A stretch of 7,875 bases of DNA from JAUXLW01 sp964195005 (GTDB lineage: Bacteria; Actinomycetota; Acidimicrobiia; Spongiisociales; SHLN01): positions 1 through 7,875 of the forward strand of contig CAXMOO010000147.1 in assembly GCA_964195005.1 (NCBI GenBank), read 5' to 3'. Of this stretch, positions 1 to 5,694 are shown one piece after another. The notes beneath the pieces were generated by a model. It saw only the letters and a program-made list of their open reading frames with translations. It was not told the DNA's origin and searched no databases. The position numbers and the translations under genes are program-made. How positions within the stretch are numbered: the stretch's first letter is position 1; every line of letters starts with the position of its first letter.

Positions 1-1052
1 TCATCCTTCGCGGCCTCCTCAACCACTGCAGCCTCAGCCGGGGTAGCTCCCTCTTCCTCATCGCTCGACTCAACCGGGAGCCCTTCCGGATTGCTCTCCG
101 GACGGATATCAATGCGATATCCGGTCAGCCTGGCCGCCAGCCGGGCATTCTGTCCTTCTTTGCCGATCGCCAACGACAGCTGTCCATCCGGGACGATCAC
201 GATGGCCTCTTTCTCGTCCTCGTCCACCCGTACCTCTCGAACGCCTCGTACCGGGCTCAAGGCCTCCGCAATGAACTGCTTGATGTCGTCACGGTGCTGC
301 ACCAGGTCAACCTTCTCGCCCCTCAGCTCATTGACCACCTGGCGCACGCGCGAGCCGCGAGCTCCGACGCAGGCTCCGACGGGGTCGACTGTCGGGTCGT
401 TTGAGATCACCGCGAGCTTTGTGCGATGGCCGGCTTCCCTGGCGATCGCCTTGATCTCAACAACGCCGTCGAACAGCTCCGGCACCTCGAGCTCGAAAAG
501 GGCCTTTATGAAATCAGGATGGCTGCGGGACACGACGATAGGGGCACCCTTGCCCTCCTCCCGCACCTCGAGCACCAGAGCTTTGACCCGGGCGCCGCGA
601 TCCAACCGCTCATACGGGATCCTCTCGGACGACGGCATGATCGCTTCTGCATCACCGAGGTCGAGCATGGCGTAACGGTGGTCAACTTGTTGCACAATCC
701 CGGTGACCAGGTCACCTTCCCTACCCTGATAGCGCTCGTAGACCTGCTCCCGCTTGGCGTCACGCAATCGCTGCTGAATCACCTGCTTGGCAGTCTGGGC
801 GGCGATGCGGCCAAAATCACTCGGAGTGTCTTCCCACTCCCGGACGACGGTGCCGTCCTCGTCGAGCTCTTGCGCATAAACGAGCATCTCGCCGGTATCA
901 GGGTCGATCGTGACGCGGGCTTCCTCGGCAGCCCCCGGGCTCCGCTTGTAAGCGGAAACGAGGGCGTTAGCAAGCGCGTCGAGAATCGTTTCGACGGGAA
1001 TGCCACGTTCCCTTTCCAACTGTTCAAGGGCTTCCATCATCTCAAAATGCAT
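1..1052 (-). CDS. nusA: Transcription termination/antitermination factor NusA (C-terminus cut by window edge)
   Basis: NusA binds RNA polymerase and nascent RNA in the cytoplasm, and modulates pausing, intrinsic termination and antitermination. 350 codons are visible and the frame is still open at position 1. The N-terminal polymerase-binding domain spans about residues 1-110 (MMEALEQLERERGIP, then ALVSAYKR). An S1 domain follows at about 112-178 (GDLVTGIVQQVD, ending VSRSHPDF). KH1 lies at about 205-262 (DPVGACVGARGSRVRQVV) and KH2 at about 270-320 (LAIGKEGQNARLAARLTGY). After residue 320 comes an acidic, Ala-rich tail (SSDEEEGATPAEAAVVEEAA) that leaves the window. I chose the ATG at 1052-1050: an AAAGAAG stretch sits 5 nt upstream and it begins 2 nt after the rimP stop. 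In-frame ATGs at 1040 and 1037 are alternatives but lack a ribosome site. The tight spacing implies translational coupling with rimP. The identification is secure; the true C-terminus is not visible. Confidence 0.97.
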   Translation of the reverse strand, partial: MHFEMMEALEQLERERGIPVETILDALANALVSAYKRSPGAAEEARVTIDPDTGEMLVYAQELDEDGTVVREWEDTPSDFGRIAAQTAKQVIQQRLRDAKREQVYERYQGREGDLVTGIVQQVDHRYAMLDLGDAEAIMPSSERIPYERLDRGARVKALVLEVREEGKGAPIVVSRSHPDFIKALFELEVPELFDGVVEIKAIAREAGHRTKLAVISNDPTVDPVGACVGARGSRVRQVVNELRGEKVDLVQHRDDIKQFIAEALSPVRGVREVRVDEDEKEAIVIVPDGQLSLAIGKEGQNARLAARLTGYRIDIRPESNPEGLPVESSDEEEGATPAEAAVVEEAAKD

Positions 1053-1054
1053 GA

Positions 1055-1504
1055 CTACTTCTTTCCCGGTTTCGGCGGTGGCGTGAATTCGAGAACGGTT
1101 CGGGCGCCGGCGACTTCGTCATAGGCGATTGACGTTGACTCGCCGCCGACTTCCACAGTGAAGCTCTTGGCGTCGGCATTCGTGAGCTCTCCACGGAAGG
1201 TGTCCCCTGCGCTGGTCTTAGCTACCAGCTGGCGCCCTAGTGATTTCTGGAAATGGCGAGGGCGGCGCAGTTTTCGCTCCAGGCCCGGCGAAGTCACTTC
1301 CAGGTTGTATTTGCCGTCGATGAATCCATCAGTCTCATCGAGGATGCGAGAGACGCCCCGGGATACATCGGTTATGTGATCGAGATCAACACCGTCCTCT
1401 GAGTCGATGACGACGCGCAGGGTCCTACCGGATAACTCGAGATCGTCCAGCTCCACTTGCTCTTCGGCCAGATAGGCCTCGATGGTCTCCCACAGCCGAT
1501 CCAC
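1055..1504 (-). CDS. rimP: Ribosome maturation factor RimP
   Basis: RimP assists assembly of the 30S ribosomal subunit; in the known family it acts on the head region around protein S12. The 149-residue product has the usual family length and two-domain layout. The N-terminal alpha/beta domain (about 1-75) contains the family-typical stretch LRVVIDSEDGVDLDHITDVS and then YNLEVTSPGLERKL. The C-terminal SH3-like domain runs from about 82 to 140 (FRGELTNADAKSFTVEVGG), followed by a short Pro/Lys-rich end. The start is GTG at 1504-1502, with AAGGAAG just upstream at 1514-1508 (GGA core 5 nt from the GTG). It lies directly before nusA with a 2-nt gap, the widespread rimP-nusA pair. The gap to proS is larger (107 nt) and holds a possible promoter and a hairpin, so rimP-nusA may be separately initiated or attenuated. 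Confidence 0.95.
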   Translation of the reverse strand: MDRLWETIEAYLAEEQVELDDLELSGRTLRVVIDSEDGVDLDHITDVSRGVSRILDETDGFIDGKYNLEVTSPGLERKLRRPRHFQKSLGRQLVAKTSAGDTFRGELTNADAKSFTVEVGGESTSIAYDEVAGARTVLEFTPPPKPGKK

Positions 1505-1507
1505 GCA

Positions 1508-1514
1508 CTTCCTT
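1508..1514 (-). promoter_or_regulatory. Ribosome binding site of rimP
   Basis: AAGGAAG on the minus strand lies 3 nt before the GTG at 1504, with its GGA core 5 nt away. It is the best Shine-Dalgarno match at the gene junctions in this window and it fixes the GTG as the rimP start. It begins only 5 nt after the TTTT that closes the upstream hairpin, so folding or transcription pausing there could affect ribosome access. Confidence 0.65.
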
Positions 1515-1519
1515 ACATG

Positions 1520-1544
1520 AAAAGTGGGCGCCGGGCGCCCACTT
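1520..1544 (-). terminator. Strong GC-rich hairpin with short U tract, between proS and rimP
   Basis: The segments AAGTGGGCGCC (1522-1532) and GGCGCCCACTT (1534-1544) are perfect reverse complements separated by one base. This gives a 10-bp stem with a 3-nt loop, 8 of the 10 pairs in the core being mostly G-C. Read on the minus strand, the 3' arm ends in TT and continues TT, so four T residues (1523-1520) follow the GC-rich part. This resembles a weak intrinsic terminator after proS, or an attenuator in the rimP-nusA leader. The U tract is short, and it is bounded by C, so termination efficiency is uncertain. Confidence 0.45.
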
Positions 1545-1566
1545 GCGTCCTCTTCAACTAGCGCGG

Positions 1567-1596
1567 ACTATAGCAGCGAGGCCCCGGCTAACTCAG
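1567..1596 (-). promoter_or_regulatory. Possible sigma-70-type promoter for rimP-nusA
   Basis: On the minus strand TATAGT (1572-1567) matches the -10 consensus TATAAT at five of six bases. An 18-nt spacer separates it from CTGAGT (1596-1591), a three-of-six match to TTGACA. Transcription would start near 1560, placing the hairpin at 1544-1522 in the 5' leader of rimP. The -35 element is poor and the match could be chance, so this is a candidate only. Confidence 0.3.
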
Positions 1597-1611
1597 GGTG
1601 CGAGGGCCGGT

Positions 1612-3324
1612 TCAGACAGGCTCCCGACCCTGCTCTACGAGCTCCACAAGGAGCCCAACGGCCTTGTCGAGGGAGACGTCTTGCTTCTCTCCACTACGGC
1701 GGTCAAACAGCTCGGCGCTCTTGTCGGCCACTCCTCGAGGCCCAACCGTGATGCGCAGTGGGATCCCGACCAGCTCGCTATCGGCAAACTTCACCCCGGG
1801 CCGCTCGTCGCGGTCATCCAACAGGACCTCGACTCCGGCAGCCAGCAGCTGGCGGTAAATCTCGTCGGCTACCCCCATGGTTTCGGCATCGTCGGGCCGG
1901 ATCACAGAAATCACAACCTCGAACGGCGCCACCTTCATGGGCCACTTGAGGCCTGCTTCATCGTGATAGGTCTCCGCCAGGGCGGCGAGAGACCGCTCCA
2001 GGCCAATCCCGTAGGAACCCATCACGATGGTATTGGCAGTGCCTTCCTCGGCCAGCACTTCCGCCCCGAACGCTGCCGAATATCGCTCCCCGAGCTTGAA
2101 GATATGGCCCACCTCGATACCGCGGAGGACTTCAAGTGGATTGCCGCACTCCACACAGGCCTCTCCGGCTTCAATGGCTCGTAAATCGGACCACTCATTG
2201 ATGTTCAAATCGCGATCGACGTCGACGCCCCGGAAATGGAATCCGTCCTCGTTGGCGCCGGTGGTCATGTTCGTTCGTCCCTTGAGGGCCGGATCCGCCA
2301 GGATCCTGAACCCGGAGACTCCGACCGCGCCGAGGCTCCCAGGCTCCGCTCCCAGGCGTTCCTTGATCTCGTCGGGATTGGCCTGGCGAATCTCCAATGC
2401 GCCGGTGTGGTCGGCCAGCTTCTGCTCGACGAGGGCGTGATCCCCGCGCAGAAGGACTAACACAAACTCAGCATCCAAGAAATACGTGAGGGACTTCACC
2501 TGACGATCGGCCGGCGCCCCGCCTTTGAAGTTGGCGAGATCGTCAATCGTCTTGACTCCGGGTGTCGGGAACTTTTCCAACTCCCCGGGCTCATCTAAGA
2601 CTTCGTCCAGGCGGGCCGCCGCCGCTTCCATGTTGGCGGCGTAGTCGCCCGTCGGGCAAACAACGATTAAATCCTCACCGGCGTCGGTTCGAACTATGAA
2701 CTCGACCGACCCCGTCCCACCCATGAGACCGGAAGAAGCCGCGACGGGTATCGCCTCGAGCCCGAGGCGGCGAAAGATATTGGCGTAGGCCTCGTGGTGG
2801 GCGTCAAAAGCGCGGTCGAGGCCGGCGGCGTCGATATCAAACGAGTACGAATCCTTCATGGTGAACTCGCGGGTCCGCAGCAGCCCGCTCTTGGGCCGGG
2901 GCTCGTCCCGAAACTTGGTCTGGATCTGATACCAGATCTGCGGCAACTGTCGATAGGAGGCGAGTTCGAGAGCAAGACTTGTGAAGACCTCTTCGTGGGT
3001 CATGCCCAGCGCTAAGTCGCTTTGGCGGCGGTCCTGGAGGCGAAACATCTCTTCGCCAACCAGCTCCCATCGACCTGACTTCTGCCACAGCTCGGCGGGA
3101 TGGATGGCGGGCAGCAGGAACTCCTGGCCGCCGATGGCATCCATCTCCTCTCGAACGATGGTGGCGATCTTGGCGCGGACCTTCACGGCGAGCGGTAGAA
3201 GCGAATAGACACCCGCCATCAGCTGGCGCATGTACCCGGCCCGGGTCAGCAGCCGGTGACTCGCGGCCTCGGCATCGGCCGGGTCGTCTCGCAGTGTGGG
3301 AATATGAGCCTGGGACCAGCGCAT
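1612..3324 (-). CDS. proS: Prolyl-tRNA synthetase, bacterial type with INS editing domain
   Basis: This cytoplasmic class II aminoacyl-tRNA synthetase charges tRNA-Pro with proline. Its 570 residues match the long bacterial form (about 570 aa) that carries the editing insertion. The N-terminus LRDDPADAEAASHRLL is typical of actinobacterial ProRS. The GMTHEEVFT loop is at 107-115. Motif 2 spans 138-162 (FRDEPRPKSGLLRTREF, then MKDSYSF). The INS domain lies at about 222-405 and keeps the lysine (K277, in RQVKSLT) and histidine (H363, in GFHFRGVDVDRD) that align with residues important for clearing Ala-tRNA-Pro in the E. coli enzyme. Motif 3 is at 435-444 (MGSYGIGLER). The anticodon-binding domain fills about 472-570 (RDERPGVKFADSELVGIPL). 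The ATG at 3324-3322 has no clear ribosome site, but the N-terminal length fits the family. It begins 40 nt after rseP, so it is probably in the same transcript. Confidence 0.97.
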   Translation of the reverse strand: MRWSQAHIPTLRDDPADAEAASHRLLTRAGYMRQLMAGVYSLLPLAVKVRAKIATIVREEMDAIGGQEFLLPAIHPAELWQKSGRWELVGEEMFRLQDRRQSDLALGMTHEEVFTSLALELASYRQLPQIWYQIQTKFRDEPRPKSGLLRTREFTMKDSYSFDIDAAGLDRAFDAHHEAYANIFRRLGLEAIPVAASSGLMGGTGSVEFIVRTDAGEDLIVVCPTGDYAANMEAAAARLDEVLDEPGELEKFPTPGVKTIDDLANFKGGAPADRQVKSLTYFLDAEFVLVLLRGDHALVEQKLADHTGALEIRQANPDEIKERLGAEPGSLGAVGVSGFRILADPALKGRTNMTTGANEDGFHFRGVDVDRDLNINEWSDLRAIEAGEACVECGNPLEVLRGIEVGHIFKLGERYSAAFGAEVLAEEGTANTIVMGSYGIGLERSLAALAETYHDEAGLKWPMKVAPFEVVISVIRPDDAETMGVADEIYRQLLAAGVEVLLDDRDERPGVKFADSELVGIPLRITVGPRGVADKSAELFDRRSGEKQDVSLDKAVGLLVELVEQGREPV

Positions 3325-3364
3325 AGCGGCTGAGGATAGTTGTTACCGCTTGACAGCCCGCGGC

Positions 3365-4498
3365 TCAGCCGAGATCGAGGCTGGGCCCGAAGATATCGAA
3401 CCACAGACCGAGCAGGAAAAGCGACATGAAGAACATGATGACCCCCACCGCCAGCGGCATCAGCTTTTCGATATCGACCGGACGGCCCCGCAGCTTCTCA
3501 TAGAGCGCCACCGCGAAGTGGCCGCCATCGAGAGGAAATAGAGGCAGCACATTGAACAGCGCCACAATGATGTTGAGGCCGGCGATGACAAACAGCACCC
3601 CGGCCCAGCCACTCGCGTCGAAGATGTCGCTGCCCGCCTCCACAAGGCCGATTGGCGTGACCGGCCGCGCGAGCCCGGGATCGCGGCCCTCGACGGCATC
3701 GCCGAAGAGGTTGAGCAGGTTGGGTGGCCAGAGAATGGTGCCGATCCCCCGCACCGACAAGGCCACCGTGTCGCCATAAACCTGGGCCGCGTCGACAATC
3801 CCGCTTATTGGGCCCGACCTGACGGTTGTGATGCTGATCGGAGCGGGTCGACCGATCCCAACAAAGCCCCGGGTACCGGATTCGTCTGTTATCTCAACCG
3901 GAGTCAGTACGGTGCTGCGCAGCTCGCCATTGCGCTCGAAGTCGAGCCGCAGCGGTTGGAAGGCTTGGCCCTTTATGGCATCGAGCAGGTCTCCCCACGA
4001 TCCAACTGCCACCCCATCGACGGCGCGTATCAGATCTCCGGCCAGCAGACCGGCCTGCGAAGCTGGGGTCGGGTCACCGTTGTCCAGCTCAGTGATTACT
4101 TCACCCACCCGCGCCTCAATTCGCACTTCCTGAGTGCCCACCACCGTGAGTACGAGGTAGATGAGAATGAAAGCGAGCACGAAGTTCGCCATCACCCCCG
4201 CCAGAACGACGATCGACTTCTGCCAGAGCGGCTTCCCACGGTAGGTGCGATGCTCCTCGGCGGGATCGATCTCCTCGACGGGATTCATTCCTGTGATCTT
4301 GACATAGCCCCCGAGGGGAACCAGCGCCTTGACGCCGTACTCCGTCTCCCCACGGCGGAACGACCACAGCCGCGGTCCGAAGCCGGCAAAGAATTCGGTC
4401 ACCTTCATGTCGAATGCCTTGGCCGCGGCGAAGTGCGCCGCTTCATGAAAGAAAATGGCGGCGAACAGTCCGACGATGATTGCTATGGCAGCGGTCAC
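3365..4498 (-). CDS. rseP: Site-2 intramembrane zinc metalloprotease, RseP/Rip1 family (M50)
   Basis: Members of this family cut membrane-spanning substrates inside the bilayer, classically anti-sigma factors, releasing a sigma factor into the cytoplasm; the mycobacterial homologue is Rip1. The 377-residue product has the zinc motif HEAAH at residues 18-22 inside the first membrane segment (about 2-24). A second segment lies at about 95-120, a single PDZ domain at about 128-202 (GLLAGDLIRAVDGVAV), and a third segment at about 300-317 runs into NVLPLFPLDGG (316-326), which supplies the third zinc ligand D324. A fourth segment lies at about 348-371. The start is GTG at 4498-4496 with GAGAGG (4508-4503) 4 nt upstream. 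The ATG that overlaps it (4500-4498) is followed at once by TGA, so it cannot be used. It sits between dxr (41-nt gap) and proS. The natural substrate cannot be inferred: no sigma or anti-sigma gene lies in the window. Confidence 0.95.
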   Translation of the reverse strand: MTAAIAIIVGLFAAIFFHEAAHFAAAKAFDMKVTEFFAGFGPRLWSFRRGETEYGVKALVPLGGYVKITGMNPVEEIDPAEEHRTYRGKPLWQKSIVVLAGVMANFVLAFILIYLVLTVVGTQEVRIEARVGEVITELDNGDPTPASQAGLLAGDLIRAVDGVAVGSWGDLLDAIKGQAFQPLRLDFERNGELRSTVLTPVEITDESGTRGFVGIGRPAPISITTVRSGPISGIVDAAQVYGDTVALSVRGIGTILWPPNLLNLFGDAVEGRDPGLARPVTPIGLVEAGSDIFDASGWAGVLFVIAGLNIIVALFNVLPLFPLDGGHFAVALYEKLRGRPVDIEKLMPLAVGVIMFFMSLFLLGLWFDIFGPSLDLG

Positions 4499-4502
4499 AT
4501 GA

Positions 4503-4508
4503 CCTCTC
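4503..4508 (-). promoter_or_regulatory. Ribosome binding site of rseP
   Basis: GAGAGG on the minus strand lies 4 nt before the GTG at 4498. It supports the GTG as the rseP start over any later in-frame codon, and it keeps the short hydrophobic lead-in before the zinc motif. Confidence 0.55.
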
Positions 4509-4539
4509 TTCTGCGAGACAAGTTAGCGGGAGAGACCGA

Positions 4540-5694
4540 CTAGCAGGCGGCTACTAGCTGGGCGGCAACCACCCGGGCTTCGGCATCTACCGCCTTGACA
4601 TCGGCCACCGAGTCGAGGTCCCTAAACGACACTTTTGCCAAGGTATCGGCCACGACCTTGGCAATAACTGCAAAACCAATCCGTCCATCCAGGAACGCTT
4701 GAACGGCGATCTCGTCGGCGGCGTTGAGCACGGCCGGCCCGGAGCCGCCCCGACGGCCGGCTTCGTAGCCCAATCCGAGGAGCGGGAACGACTCCCAATC
4801 AGGCTCCTCAAAGGTCAAGGAGGAGCCGGCCATCGAGAAGGGAGTCAGTGAGCTTGGTTGCCTCGCCGGATAGGTGAGGGCGAACTGAATGGGCAAGCGC
4901 ATGTCCGGCTCCCCAAGCTGAGCCTTGATCGATCCATCGACAAACTCCACCGCGGAATGAACGATGCTCTGCGGGTGTATCACTACTTCGATCTGGTCGA
5001 AATCCACCCCGAAGAGGAAGTGGGTCTCAATGACCTCGAATGCCTTATTCATGAGGGTCGCCGAGTCGATCGTTATCCGAGGACCCATCGACCAGGTTGG
5101 ATGATCGAGGGCCTGCTCTATGGTGACTGCCGCTAATTCGTCTGCCGTCGACCCGCGAAATGGGCCACCCGACGCCGTAAGGATCAGCCGTCTGACCGCG
5201 CCGGCTTCTTCCCCGGCAAGGCATTGCAAGAGTGCCGAATGCTCAGAATCCACGGGGATGAGCTCCCCTCCCCCCCTGACCCGAGCCTTCTCGACCACCG
5301 GGCCACCGGCCACGAGGCTCTCCTTGTTAGCCAGAGCCAAACGGTTGCCGGCTTCGAGCGCCGCCACGGACGCTTCAAGGCCCGCGGCCCCCACGACACC
5401 ATTGAGCACAGTGGCTCCCGACGTAGCCGCTAGTTCGGGAAGCAACTCAGGACCGAACCTGACCCGGCTGCCGAATAGGTTGGTGAAGGTGACACGTTCG
5501 CTCTCTGTCGGGGCAGTCATCCCCACTGCGGCGCCCGAGAACTCCTTGGCAAGGGCCAACAGCTCGTCGGAACCACGCCGGGCAGCCAACGCGGCCACCT
5601 CGATCCCGAGCGAGCGGGCGACGTCAAGGGTCTGCCGCCCGATGGAACCCGTGGCACCGAGTACGACGAGCGGGTTCAGAGGAGACTGGTCCAA
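4540..5694 (-). CDS. dxr: 1-deoxy-D-xylulose-5-phosphate reductoisomerase
   Basis: Dxr (IspC) converts 1-deoxy-D-xylulose 5-phosphate to 2-C-methyl-D-erythritol 4-phosphate with NADPH, the first committed step of the MEP isoprenoid route and the fosmidomycin target. The 384 residues are family length. The NADPH-binding loop GATGSIG is at 13-19, LANKESLVAGG at 121-131, and VDSEHSALLQ begins at 148 and includes metal ligands D149 and E151. LTASGGPFRG is at 172-181, and HPTWSMGPRITIDSATLMNK leads to the third metal ligand E220. IHPQSIVHSAVEF and KAQLGEPDMRLPIQFA follow, then the C-terminal domain with LNAADEIAVQAFL. The start appears to be TTG at 5694-5692: family alignment requires initiation within about 12 residues of the glycine loop, and no ATG or GTG is available there. 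The upstream Shine-Dalgarno match is weak. The gene overlaps the end of cdsA by 19 nt, suggesting translational coupling. Confidence 0.97.
   Translation of the reverse strand: MDQSPLNPLVVLGATGSIGRQTLDVARSLGIEVAALAARRGSDELLALAKEFSGAAVGMTAPTESERVTFTNLFGSRVRFGPELLPELAATSGATVLNGVVGAAGLEASVAALEAGNRLALANKESLVAGGPVVEKARVRGGGELIPVDSEHSALLQCLAGEEAGAVRRLILTASGGPFRGSTADELAAVTIEQALDHPTWSMGPRITIDSATLMNKAFEVIETHFLFGVDFDQIEVVIHPQSIVHSAVEFVDGSIKAQLGEPDMRLPIQFALTYPARQPSSLTPFSMAGSSLTFEEPDWESFPLLGLGYEAGRRGGSGPAVLNAADEIAVQAFLDGRIGFAVIAKVVADTLAKVSFRDLDSVADVKAVDAEARVVAAQLVAAC

Noticed and set aside
506..1027. Two minus-strand open frames (506-763, 779-1027) that could suggest nusA is broken
   Set aside because: They are in other frames. 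The true nusA frame reads without a stop from 1052 to the window edge with all domains in order.
91..1124. Two overlapping plus-strand open frames (91-675 and 426-1124)
   Set aside because: Both lie opposite nusA, whose domains are all recognisable on the minus strand. They are high-GC shadow frames.
1520..1544. The palindrome as a plus-strand terminator or an operator
   Set aside because: There is no plus-strand gene to terminate and no T run on that side. An operator cannot be excluded but there is no second copy in the window to support it.
1543..2184. 213-codon plus-strand open frame
   Set aside because: It lies mostly opposite the proS anticodon-binding and motif 3 regions and shows no recognisable domain.
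3325..3360. Promoter-like CTGTCA and TATCCT on the minus strand just before proS
   Set aside because: The spacing between the two boxes is only about 12 nt, too short for a sigma-70 promoter, and the gap fits read-through from rseP.
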